A DNA stretch of 28,311 nucleotides from Cristatella mucedo (lineage: Eukaryota; Bryozoa; Phylactolaemata; Cristatellidae): positions 1-28,311 of the forward strand of contig WPIO01000542.1 in NCBI GenBank assembly GCA_009760855.2, read 5' to 3'. Positions 9,386-19,224 of this stretch are shown here, one piece after another; within the stretch, counting starts at the first letter, position 1, and the number at the start of each line of letters is the position of its first letter. Under the pieces are notes generated by a model. That model worked only from the letters and a program-made list of their open reading frames with translations. It was not told where the DNA came from and searched no databases. Both the position numbers and the translations under genes were made by a program.

Positions 9386-11080
9386 TGCCTTGCCAATCTA
9401 AGAGTGTCAATATGTCTTTAACCTCTGGTTATGTCTCAGCACCTCTCTAAAAGGCTCTAGTTAGACCAGTACTCAAGAAAGTGGCACTAGAGCAAGGCAA
9501 CTTGTCCAACTACCGCCCAGTCTCCCTTCAACCAATTTTATCCAAGAAAAAAAACGAGTCGCGATTGACCATCCGAACTCATATATTGAAACTATAACAT
9601 TTGCTCGTATTTTCCAGTCTTGTGTATAGCTAATCGCTCCAAGAGTCAGCATTGGGTCGGGTGTAAGCCTTATTTAGGAATGCAAACACGGGTAGAGCAT
9701 ATCTGCTTGTTTTGCTCTTTCAATTGGCATTTTTCAATAATATCATACACCGACTCCTTCGCGAGCGCCTATCATCTAGCATGAGCATTACTGGCACTAC
9801 ATTGCACGGTAATGTTTCAGATCCTATCTAAATGGGATACTCCAGAGTTTTAATGTGCATGTCCAAAGATTATCCGAGAAACCTCTGAAATATGGGTTAC
9901 TTCAGGGCTCCGTGCATTATCCCGATCTTTTCACGGTTTATACTTTTGCTCTTGTGGATATGCTTACCAAGCACAATCTAGGCATTTGCTTTTATTGGTA
10001 ATGACAATCAGGGGTACCTTTGCTTTTATCCCTACCAGCATTCCTGCACGACAATTTTTCTCCACTCCTTTGCTGCATGTGATGATTACTTACAGCCGAA
10101 CAAAGGCGGCAGCAAATTTCTTAAATTGAATAAATGGAGACAAACTGAATAGTTTTGGGACAGCCAGTTTAAATCGTAAATTAGAAAAGCAGACGCCCAA
10201 AATATGCTCTGCTAGCATATCTCATGTGAATCTGCCCTAGGTGCCATTATCCAAAAAGAACCTTCGTTTGATGACCACATCAGTTCCACAATATATTCTG
10301 CTTACTTTCAGCTACATAACACTGCTAAAATTCATCTGACTGTTTACACAGTGATACCACATCAAAGTTGGTCCATTCATTTGTGATATCCTGTCTTAAC
10401 TCCGGTAACTCGCTGCTTGCTGGTCTACCAGCTTGTCCAATCAGGGGCTTACAGCCAGTGCAAACCTCTTCACCTTGGCTTCTCTGTCGTCAGCATTGCA
10501 GTTGCCACACCACAGCACTTCTCGCCGACCTGCACTGGCTATCAGGCCAAAAAATCATCGACTTCAAGGTTTCGTCGCTCACTTTTTGTTCACTTCATTC
10601 TTTGGCCCCAGACTACCTATCAGATTCACTGCCTCATCAGGCTGAGAGTCGCACGACCAGCCTTTATTGGAATCTAATTGTTTGCCCATACCTGGTACGA
10701 ACTTAAAGTAACCTAGATACCGTTCCTTCATTTCCTATGCTCCCAAAGGCTGTAACTAACTACCGTCTTGTGGCACGACTTTACCTGACTTGACCGCATT
10801 TATAAAAAAAGTAAATCGCGTTTATTTATTGCAGCAATTGGTGGGTCCATGTGATTCTATCTTTATTTGCTCAAACCTGCCGGCACTGTACATGCTGGGG
10901 CTAACCACACTTGCATGCTGACTCTGTGCATGTTACCCCAAGCCGTGTGACTCTTTTTTTATTAAGCATGCAACCACAAACCGTCTGATCTAGTTTCTCA
11001 TGCGGCTATAGTAAAGCACCTTAAAAAGGAATAAGTTCCGTGAGGGTGCCTAATAAAGTGTGCTCTTAATATTACTACTA
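9386..11080 (+). mobile_element. LINE-A copy: RT domain to 3' end (degenerate)
   Basis: Read in shifting frames: MSLTSGYVSAPL, LVRPVLKKVALEQGNLSNYRPVS (motif NYRPVS at about 9510), an F/Y-rich palm region, the degenerated QGSVLGP equivalent near 9905, then NSLLAGLPA (about 10410), LADLHWLSG, KIIDFKVSSLTF, APDYLSDSLPHQAESRTTS and the 3' stem region with TGAGGGTGCC. The order is that of a CR1/L2 RT with its C-terminal extension. Many stops and frameshifts make it inactive. The 3' tail ends near 11080 and is faced at once by an inverted LINE-A 3' end. Confidence 0.85.
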
Positions 11081-11099
11081 TAAAATTTATTTGTAACCT

Positions 11100-11530
11100 C
11101 TTATATTTAATAATAATAATAGTAATAATGCACGTGACAAAGCGCCCTCAGAGAACTTAATCTCTTTCTAGGCGCTTTACATTTGCTGCATACTGAAATG
11201 CGATTGAATGGTTTATAAAATCATGCTTGAAAAACAAACAAAATGAATAATTTGAATTGGGGTGAAATGCATATTGTTAGCATGCATGTGTGGTTAGTGG
11301 CAGCATGCACAGGCAGCATGCACAGTGTCAGCAAGCATAAGCACATGAAGGACGAATCACAGGGACCCACTAAATGCTCTCCTGAATAGGTATGCTTTTA
11401 AATTCCTTTTAAATGTGGCCTGGTCAGGGGATGTTCTGATACAGGTCGTGAGGAAGTTCCAGGCTTTTGGAGCATACGAACTCAATGCACGGTCTCCAAT
11501 GGATTTAAGGTTCGCTAGATTCAAGGTATG
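11100..11530 (-). mobile_element. LINE-A 3' end, antisense, well preserved
   Basis: Contains ATAATAATAATAGTAATAAT, GCACGTGACAAAGCGCCCTC, AGAGAACTTAATCTCTTTCT and AGGCGCTTTACATTTGCTGC in order. The arms AAAGCGCC and GGCGCTTT pair perfectly around an AGAGAACTTAATCTCT inner stem. The sequence then runs through the 3' UTR and the complement of the C-terminal codons (GGACCCACTAAATGC; TCCAGGCTTTTGGAGCATACGAACT, the complement of the SSYAPKVWN region) to about 11530. It is 5'-truncated. It lies tail-to-tail with the preceding copy and interrupts a stretch that is continuous at the paralogous site 18960-19200. Confidence 0.92.
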
Positions 11531-11765
11531 TTTAGATTTAAGGTTTTTTATTTAAATTCAATTAGATTAGACTTGTTTCCAAACATACTGCTACACCTGC
11601 CTTGGATAAGTTGTTTACTAGATTTAGTTTACTTGGCATACAATATTCTTGATGACAGTTTCTTCGATCCTCAATGCAAAATTAATTGTGCGTTTCGTTT
11701 TCAATAGGCTATCTGTTGTACATATACAAGGATTTAATCATAACCATATTTGCCACACTTTTTCA
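11531..11765 (+). repeat. R2 repeat, copy a (possible LINE-A 5' region)
   Basis: Collinear with 18975-19200. Matching blocks include CTTGGATAAG versus CTTGGATGAG, TTTAGTTTA versus TTAAGTTTA, GTTTCTTCGATCCTCA versus GCTTCTTTGAACCTCA, and ACAAGGATTTAATCATAACC versus ATGGATTTAAGCAAAGCC. At 19200 the repeat is followed within a few dozen bases by endonuclease sequence, so it may be LINE-A 5' untranslated sequence. Here no endonuclease follows. Confidence 0.55.
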
Positions 11766-12839
11766 AATTTACATGTATTTGCACATGATGATGAAAGAGG
11801 AGATAATTTTAACAAATCCCACGTAATGCAACTTGCTGTTTCTTGGTACGTCACTACACAAAAAGCTACTTATGTGCTACTCTAATGCACATCGGCCTAA
11901 TATTTCACACGGAAAGGCTATGGGGATTTGGGAACACCTTCAATACCCAACTGAATTACTCTTGCTCAAGAAAGCGATGGTTACAAGCATAGCGTAGTCT
12001 AGAATGACATCGACATATTAACTAGCTTCTAATTAGCAGCTCCATGATTAGCAAGTGTATACCGTTCTCGGCACCTGGAGAGACGACGTAAGAGAGAAGT
12101 TGAGTAAAAGTAGTAGAAGTGAATTCCACCTGAAAAGTTAAAGCAGCTCCTATCAATAATAGCTCAGAGGAGAAAACGATGCTTAATCTCTGGGATATCT
12201 AAACTATCCTTTCAGCAATAGTCATCACCAGCTGCCGCCACACTTTCATCAGCACCTGCATCAAAACTACAGCTTTTTTCAGTAATAAAGCCAAAGTGGA
12301 ATTTCAATCATCTAGCCGAGCCTGTAATAGGCAGGTAGTTACTATTTTATTAGCGAATGTCAATATTTCTTGAATAATAGTGGAAACAAACGTGATGGCT
12401 ATGGGTTGAGGCCTATCATTATTTAACGTTTAAAAATATAGGCATCTGTCAAATAAAACACTGAAACTTGGAACGTATGGTGATTACCGAGCACCTATTA
12501 GAAGCAAAGAGCTTTTAACTGAAACGACAGACTGGGAATTCCTAACAGTCAATAGCACTACCATTTTACTGTCGTTCAGGTAAATAATTATAAATTGCAA
12601 ACATTACTGATCTAAGCCTCTCTGGCAAGCATTACTTTGTAGTCAATGAGTGTACTTGCATTGCAGCAGATTCCGTTGGTTACAGCAGTAAATACGGTTT
12701 GATGTTTTTAAATTAAAGTTCATTGCGAATTAAATAGTATTGCATCTCTTTTCCAAAAAAATTAGTGAGCATGGAAACAACAGCAGCAGTTTGAGTACGA
12801 ACCCTTTTGTGTCACTGTTAACACCTCTTTTGGATAAAT
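11766..12839. other. No recognisable gene
   Basis: AT-rich sequence between an R2 copy and a LINE-B copy. It could hold a highly decayed 5' part of the LINE-B element, but I could not find YADD-like, NYRPVS-like or endonuclease signatures in any frame. The 78-residue frame 11649-11885 overlaps R2 and is not supported. Confidence 0.35.
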
Positions 12840-13745
12840 CGTGCCACTCATAGCACACCCTAAGTATGTGGCTAGGTTAAAAGAATTTGCTCTTCTGATA
12901 GGTGATGCTGATCTGCGACCGCCCACGCTTGCTTGAAATTTGGGAGTCGTTTTGACTGCTGCCTAAATTGTATAAACTTCATTCAGAAGACTGCTTCCAC
13001 AGCTAGCCATCACGTCCAATCCCAACCTAAAACTAGACGCTGCTTCTACAAAGGCTTGCGAAAATTTAAATAGCTAATTGACTCGTTCTCGGCTTGATTA
13101 TTGGAATTCCCCTTAGGCTGGGCTATAAAAAATCAACTTGCCTCTGAAGCTGGCTATGAAAATAGCTGGAGGGTTAGTTTTCAAGTCCCTGAGGTTTGAG
13201 TATGTCTCTTCTTTTTTAAAGAGCTAGGATTGCTGCCAGTTGATCAACCGAAACGGAGAACAGTTCTAAGTTGACCCACCATGCCCACCACGCCTTGGTT
13301 CCTCTATACCTAGCTCAACTGGTGCACCAGTTTCAGCCTCCTCGTGCCCTCTGGTCCTTTGTGGACAATAAATTAGCCGCTCCATTCTCTGCTTAAAGCA
13401 CCTGGGCGACAGATGCTGTTGCTCTGCTGGTCCTAGACAGTGCACCTTGCATCTACAATTCGTACCCAACGACGACTATTCTCCTCTTGCCCACTATGGC
13501 TCATCCTTTTCAGTGGTCATGAGCTGCTACTTCCATGCCAGTCACAACCTCAACTGCTCTCGAGACTCAGCTATGCTTCCCATCGTCTCGCTGTTAGGTG
13601 AGATGAAATCTGTCGGCTACCGAATGCGTAACGAAAGCCGCTTAGGACGTGATTGAGCCATACAAAATTTCCGGGGTATAAACTACCTAGTCTTATGGCT
13701 TTTTTGGAGTTACCGACGGAAATATAATACGTTATATTGAGTCGA
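12840..13745 (+). mobile_element. LINE-B copy (RT C-terminal part and 3' end)
   Basis: A second CR1-like family. In shifting frames it reads NLGVVLTA (12936-12960), RLDYWNSP (about 13090, the LDYCNSLL block), a WLPV-like block near 13230, LYLAQLVHQFQPPRALWS (about 13301) and GDRCCCSAGPR (about 13407). The 3' region follows (TGCTACTTCCATGCCAGTCA, GTCGGCTACCGAATGC, GAAAGCCGCTTAGG, GGAGTTAC). The 3' end has no LINE-A stem-loop and no ATT tail; it recurs at 24363-24605, 26465-26690 and 27495-27770. Stops and shifts make it dead. Confidence 0.75.
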
Positions 13746-14365
13746 ACTCCCCACACTCATCGAATTTTCCTCATTTGAAGCGGTGTTATTTCAACCATGC
13801 TAATGCCTCATCTGATTTACTGTGCGATTTTTTTCAAATGACAAAGGAAGGAAATATGTTCTATTGTGGTTAAGCAAATGAAATATTTAGCTGACCTACT
13901 ACAGCGACATTTCTGTCACCATCATAGCATAAGCTGACGCCGGCTACACGATGGAGAGCGGTTTCTGTCGAGCCTTGATTCTGGAATGGGGACGACGCTT
14001 TCCTTTGTATATTCCTTTTAATTTTCTATTTGCATTTGTATTTCTATTACATTTATATTTATATATTCATATTTATTCTTCTATTTTTGTACATTTCTTT
14101 TAGTTCTACAAACGTTGCATGACAGCATGATTGTCAGTGATGGGTGCACTGCCTCAGCTACAGTATAGAGAGCTTCTGCTGAGTCTTGGACCTAATGCAA
14201 ACTACACTTGCTTCAATACGTACAGACACGTTGAAATCCATGACCGAGCTACCAACTTTTCTTGGAGCGATCATACGCAAGCAACTCCACCAGAAAAGCA
14301 AAAAATCGCAAATAAATCCCCGAAATTTGAATGTTAGCTTATTGCAGCTTTTCGAAGTCTGAATA
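13746..14365. other. No recognisable feature
   Basis: Contains an AT/pyrimidine-rich run at about 14035-14100 and a 68-residue plus-strand frame (14131-14337) with no recognisable domain. No repeat match was found in the window. Confidence 0.35.
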
Positions 14366-14369
14366 ACAC

Positions 14370-14470
14370 TCTATAGAGCTGACGAGCTGTCGTTTATTAG
14401 ACCGTGGTTTTACATGCTCCCACTAAAAAGGTCTTGGATCCGATTCCTGCACAACGGGATTGGCGGTGGC
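14370..14470 (+). repeat. Possible second tRNA-like SINE head
   Basis: GACGAGCTGTCGTTTATTAG resembles the opening of the SINE heads elsewhere (CGAGCTGGTTTGGTC). About 60 bases later TGGATCCGATTCCTGC sits where a B box (GGTTCGANNCC) would fall. No paired acceptor stem was seen. This is a weak call, made because spacing and order fit. Confidence 0.3.
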
Positions 14471-15599
14471 CCACCGAGGCTTGAACGCTGCCACAGGTCA
14501 ACTTATGCTATGTAAATGATCTTTTGATTAGGTAGCATTTGCTTTTGATTTTGTAGCTTGCCTTTACTTTGAAAAGCTCACTAGAAGCCTCTTCAGCAAA
14601 TGGAGTATGTGCAATAAAGAGGCTGATTCGCAACAGGCGGTGCTGTGCACTTCTTTAGCAGCAGCTACGAAAATATTTAATGGAAAAAAATGGTGCAAGA
14701 ATGAAGCACTTGCATAATTTCATGATGGGATCTGAATTGTGTGGTAATTAAAATATCTTGAAATAGCAACATATTATATTAAGCTAGAGGTATTGAGCTT
14801 GTGCATTTTATTAGTAAGTTGCGATCGAGCTTTTTGTACAGCATATGTAACGTCGCGAGAAAAAATTAAGGTTTTCAGAGTGGGCCAAACAAATGTATAG
14901 TTTTAATTAATAGAACTTCGCTATTTCAGTTACATGGGATTTACTCATTGCTGCAAACCATAATTTTTATCAAGTCGCTTCGTTCGCAACCTTACATACA
15001 TGAGCCTGCCCTAGTCCTATGACCTTGGTGCTAGGCAACGGAATTATAACATCGAACCGCTTACGTTGCATTTACCTTAAAAGCGAAATGTATTCATTCA
15101 GTTTAAATGTGCTTGCATGGCTTAAAAAGAGTAACTTGCACTCGCTTCCCGTACCTCTGACGTTCTGTTACTTCTACATCAGATTCCACTAACCCACCGA
15201 TTAAAGTTAAATCAACTTGCTTCTCAACTTGCTTCCGTCGGCAGTTTGTAACGGTGGTATAAGAATATGGGTTTTCAATCAATTGCGACTCATAAAAAGA
15301 TAAAATAGAGTTATATCTGTACAAAATGTTTAAATTTCCAGCATCGTAGGTGACAATATAGTATTACATACTTAGACTCTCAGCTCAAGCTCGTATGATG
15401 AAGGCAATAAGAGATCGATGAATAAGCACCTAACTGATGGTACTCAAAAGCTCCCCTTCATGACTCAATATTCTACGTAACTCACTCTAATTCTTACGCC
15501 TAAAATAATATAAAATAATGTAACTATATAATCCAACTATGTTTAACATTAATTAATTAAAGAACAGACGGAGAAAATTACGAAAGCGACTCAGCAGCT
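14471..15599. other. No recognisable gene
   Basis: AT-rich sequence with only short frames, such as 73 residues on minus at 15103-15324 with no domain. No LINE-A, LINE-B, R1 or SINE match was detected. Confidence 0.35.
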
Positions 15600-15603
15600 T
15601 CAG

Positions 15604-15682
15604 CTCTGGTGGCTTTGGGTAGCACCCAAATTGATAAGAACGCTGGTGCTCCTCGCCAAAGCTATGCATCCACCAGCCAGAG
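15604..15682. other. Compound hairpin
   Basis: Nested complementary blocks: CTCTGGTGG (15604-15612) with CCACCAGCCAGAG (15670-15682), CTTTGG (15613-15618) with CCAAAG (15656-15661), and AGCACC (15621-15626) with GGTGCT (15645-15650). Together they could fold into a bulged stem about 75 bases long. It sits at the start of the R3 duplicated segment. It may be an RNA structure, a transposon-end palindrome or chance. Confidence 0.45.
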
Positions 15683-16200
15683 TCAGAGCCGGGGAGATAA
15701 CTATTGCTTTACTGCCTTAGAGCTATGGATCTGGCAGTGAAACCTTTAAAGTTTCACGTACTACAGTCGCCTGTAAAAGCCCTGCAGCATGGCTCTGATA
15801 ATAGTAGGCACGGAAAGCCGGAGACTGCTCGTTGGGGTCGTCTTGGCAGTAGAAAAGCTAAGCGCTAATAAACAAATTCCAAATTTTGGAGTCGAGTGGT
15901 TTATGTAACGGCAGCCGTAATTTACAATCTTCCAGCGTCAGTAATGCCACTTAGCGACGCTCGTACTGTGCTCTGAGAATAACTGAACCGATGGGGGCTG
16001 CAATACCTCGGGTACCATTGCTACCTGGCTCAAACCATTGTGCTCGGCTGTCCTACTGCAAGTTTCCAAGAGCTAAGTTTCACGCCGGTTAGATAACTAT
16101 GGCGTTACTACCTCAGAACTATAGAGCAGGTAATAAACAGGTTTCCTTCTTTTTACTACAGTCGTCACTAATAATTTTTCCGCAGTCTTTACCATTCCAG
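15640..16200 (+). repeat. R3: diverged tandem duplication, offset about 396 bp
   Basis: CCGGGGAGATAACTATTGC at 15689 and CCGGTTAGATAACTATGGC at 16085 are matching starts. Both continue through TTACT(G/A)CCT(T/C)AGA(G/A)CTAT and end at ACTACAGTCG(C/T)C (15760 and 16155). The first copy contains a perfect 7-bp hairpin, GTGAAAC/GTTTCAC (15737-15757), that is not kept in the second. No coding potential is visible, and I do not recognise it. Confidence 0.6.
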
Positions 16201-16499
16201 CTCTCCTCACAATAACCAACTTTTAAGGCACTGCAATAAACTTAAGAGTGTTGTTGACGGCGTCTTACATTAACCTTAAGTGCTCACTGCCATAAAATTC
16301 TCTGTTAATTGGTAGTCGCTGCTTGTCGTCAGCATGTTCTCTGCCAACAATACTAGCTCACTCCCATTGCTGTATAGAGTTACGTAATGAACTGGAGAGT
16401 TGGAAAGCTTAAGGATTTAGCATAGAGACTACATTAATGCACGGTTTGCTATTGCACTCTACCGTAAGGGTAGTAAACGGGAAGTCTGAACAAAATTCA
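16201..16499. other. No recognisable feature
   Basis: Unique-looking sequence between R3 and the next LINE-A copy. No gene or repeat was seen. Confidence 0.35.
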
Positions 16500-17440
16500 C
16501 TGTAATAATATTAATACTAATAATACACTTGATAAAGTGCTCCTTGACAATATAACCTCTTTCTTTGCGCTTTCCATTTGCTGCAAAGTAAGCAAATTGA
16601 GTGATGAGTGGTACTATTCTTGATGAACAACTTGAATAACAAGGTTAGGATGTAATGCACAGGGTTACCATTCAATTGAGGTAAGTGGGAGCAAGCATTG
16701 TGTTAGCAGGCATAAGCGCTTAAAGAGTGATTGCCAGGAACCCACTAAATGCTGCAATAAATAAGTGCGTTTTTAGTTTCTTTTTAACTGTGGTCAAGTC
16801 ACGGGATGTCGTGACTCAAGTTGGATATGAGTTCCAGGCTTTGGCAGCGTTCGAGCTAAATGCAAGATCTCCAAAGGATTTAAGGTTTGTAATAGGTATC
16901 GGAAAAATTAGATTCCGAAAAACGGTTAGTACATTGCTTAGCCTGGCGGGGAAGTAGATCTGATAGGTTGGCTGGTGCAAAAGAAGGAAGGGACCTAAAA
17001 GTGACCGACAAAACCTTTACTTCGATCTGTTGTTTGACTTGCGACCAGTCCTGGCCGGCAAGAAGTGGTGTGACGTGGCAGCAGAAACTCTCACGATGGA
17101 CAAGCTTCGCTTCAGAATTTTGAACGAGCTGTAAGCACCTGATTGCATATGCCCTTAGACCAGCAAACAGTGAGTTACTGAAGTTATTGCGAGATGTCAC
17201 AAAGCATTGCCAAATTGTATGTGGTATTCCTGTCTAAAGAAACACGAGAATCTAGCCTCGTTATGCATCTGAAATTAGGCAGAATGTGTTGTGGAGCTGA
17301 TGTGGTTGTGAGCCGAAAAGTTACTTTATACATGACGCTTAGATTCTGTGTAGATTCACATGAGATAGGGTAGCGGATCATATATTGAGGGTTGGGCATT
17401 CTTATTTCTGAATCGCACATGGTTCTACAATGTGCAGTAT
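16500..17440 (-). mobile_element. LINE-A copy, antisense (RT C-terminus to 3' tail)
   Basis: Read on minus, the 5' side has ISCESTQNLSV, YKVTFRLTT and RNTTYNLAM (17184-17390). A frameshift follows, then NNFSNSLFAGLRAYAIRCLQLVQNSEAKLVHR, LLAGQDWSQVKQQIEVKVLSVTFRSL and ANLSDLLPRQAKQCTNRFSES (16880-17200). The 3' UTR, a degraded stem and the TAATAATATTAAT-type tail complement follow at 16501-16530. The two open frames are one gene split by a frameshift. It is 5'-truncated and inactive. Confidence 0.88.
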
Positions 17441-17494
17441 GTTAATTTCGTCCTAATTTTGTTTTAAAAAACTCGCTGCCACCCATATGCGGAT

Positions 17495-18830
17495 GAAATA
17501 ATAATAATAATATTAATGCATTTGACAAAGCGCCCTCAGAGAACTCAATGTCTTCCTGGGCGCTTTAAATTTCCTGAAAAGGGAACTGCGATTGAATCGT
17601 AAGTAATCTCATGCTTGATCGACAACATGAACAACGTGGTTAGGGCTGACATGCACAGGGTCAGCATGCAAATTTGTTTTGTACAGCATGCACAGTGTCA
17701 GCATGCATAAGCACATGAACGACGAATCACAGGGACCCACTTAATGCTGTCCTAAATATGTGTTTTGTAGGTTCTTTTTAAATGTGGTCAATTCAGGGGA
17801 TGTTCTGACCCAAGTCGGGAGGGAGTTTCAGGCTTTTGGAGCATACGAACTAAATGCACGATCTCTAAAGGTTTTGAGGTTTTGTACGAGGTAGTAGCAA
17901 ACTGTTGGATTCAGAAAGGCAGGTGGTACGATGCTTGGCCTGGTGGTGGAGTAGATCTGAGAGATAGGCTAGAGCCAAAGAATGAAATTATCTAAAGGTG
18001 ATCTAAAAAGTCTTGAAGTCAATCCATTGCTTGACTACGAGCCAGTGCAGGTCGGGGACAAGTAACGTGCAGCAAGGAACTTGAAAGATGTTGATGTGCA
18101 TGGCAGGGATTGAAGGAAAGCCACAACAGAGTTCCATTCACATAAAAGTGAAAGCCTAGATTGTTCGGTGTATTCACATCTGAAGAAGAAGAAGAAGAGT
18201 AAAAGCAACGAAAATACAGGGACATGCAAAAATTACTGAGGTACCCAAATTTCAGAGGTACCTCAGATAACCTTTGTGCGTTCACATCCCAACTCTGGAG
18301 TCTTTACTGAGATAGGACCTGAACCATTGAATATCGGTGTCACTGAGAATCATGCGAGATGAAAGGCGATCAAGGAGGACTTGGTGAAATACTGTATTAA
18401 AATCTGCCGTAGTATTGAGCAAAACAAGCAGACTCTACCCATGTCCTAATTCCTAAGTTGGTCGTTGTACAATTGAAGCAGTGTTGAATCTGTGGAGTGA
18501 TAACCTCTGAAACCGGACTGGAACTCACTGGCAGGTTTTGAAGTTTCAATTTATGAGTTCAAATCTAGCTCCACTATTTTCTCAACGGTATCTCATAGGA
18601 AAGGTGAAAGAGAGAATGGGTGGTAGTTTTTCAAGTTCCTTTGATATAGTGTTACTTTTTTAGATGATTGACTGACTAAACCCTTATTGAGAGATGCTGG
18701 GACGTGACCTGAAGTGAGTGACACATTAAAGATGCTAGTTATGAGTGGCACCAACTTTGCTGTCCTAAATATGTGTTTTGTAGGTTCTTTTTAAATGTGG
18801 TCAATTCAGGGGATGTGAGTGAGGGAAAGT
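17495..18830 (-). mobile_element. LINE-A copy, antisense, RT core to 3' tail
   Basis: The 3' end (17500-17580) keeps a good stem, AAAGCGCC...GGGCGCTTT, and an AATAATAATAATAATATT tail complement. The UTR and C-terminal complement run to about 18075. Upstream on minus the RT core is readable: LLDRL-like and LSSRM-like blocks, FQSGFRGYHSTDST (about 18480-18545) and NLKNYHPFSLSPF (NYRPVS block, about 18610-18650). The stretch between core and C-terminus is shortened, so this copy has an internal deletion. A 58-bp piece of itself has been pasted near its 5' end at 18759-18816. Confidence 0.83.
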
Positions 18831-18839
18831 GGCACCAAC
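18744..18839 (-). repeat. 58-bp duplicated LINE-A segment flanked by 12-bp direct repeats
   Basis: Bases 18759-18816 are identical over 58 bp to 17746-17803, in the same orientation, about 1 kb away. The copied piece is flanked by AGTGGCACCAAC at 18744-18755 and again at 18828-18839. The surrounding sequence is otherwise unrelated to the source position. It looks like a short templated insertion with duplication of the target. Confidence 0.85.
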
Positions 18840-18849
18840 AAGCTGTTTG

Positions 18850-18972
18850 TCGAGCATGCTACCACTAACAATCCGATCGTATTGACTTTACAGCAAATAT
18901 AGAACAAATAGAAATACATTAAGTTCTCTGAGGTACTGTTTATTAGTGGTGTCATTATTATTATTCTAAACT
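18850..18972 (+). mobile_element. LINE-A 3' terminus, sense fragment
   Basis: CATGCTACCACTAAC, TTTACAGCAAATATAG, CATTAAGTTCTCTGAGG and CATTATTATTATTC follow the order of the sense 3' end at 23220-23430. The left stem arm is lost. It sits directly upstream of R2 copy b, as another sense LINE-A tail sits upstream of R2 copy a. Confidence 0.75.
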
Positions 18973-19224
18973 TAATTTTGAACCTCTTGAATTTGATTCA
19001 ATCAGTTCAATTTTATTGCAAAACACAATAGTACATCCATCCTTGGATGAGGCCTTTAACTACTTAAGTTTAATTTTTGGGCTACCCGAATCTTCTCTAA
19101 TTTGTCAGCTTCTTTGAACCTCATAAGGAAATCACGTGTGCACTTATTTAAAAAGAGCAATCTTTGATACGTATGAATGGATTTAAGCAAAGCCACATTA
19201 GCTGGAATTGTTCCAATTGACTCT
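18973..19224 (+). repeat. R2 repeat, copy b
   Basis: Paralogous to 11531-11765; the shared blocks are listed there. It lies between a LINE-A 3' terminus and the endonuclease part of the next LINE-A copy, so LINE-A 5' untranslated sequence is the simplest reading. No open frame is conserved between the two copies. Confidence 0.55.

Noticed and set aside
11290-11360. CRISPR-like array from repeated GCATGCACAG/GTCAGCATGC units
   Set aside because: The short repeats are an internal feature of every LINE-A 3' UTR. Spacing is irregular, there are no unique spacers, and the genome is eukaryotic.
13447-13656. 69-residue frame and its look-alikes in the 24363, 26465 and 27480 copies as a conserved small protein
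   Set aside because: The shared peptide comes from copies of a LINE-B 3' end. The frame is broken in the 24363 copy and has no consistent start.
18019-18285. Minus-strand frames with a poly-Ser/Phe run as a secreted or membrane protein
   Set aside because: The region is RT sequence of the antisense LINE-A copy with a (GAA)n microsatellite; the hydrophobic run is the complement of that repeat.
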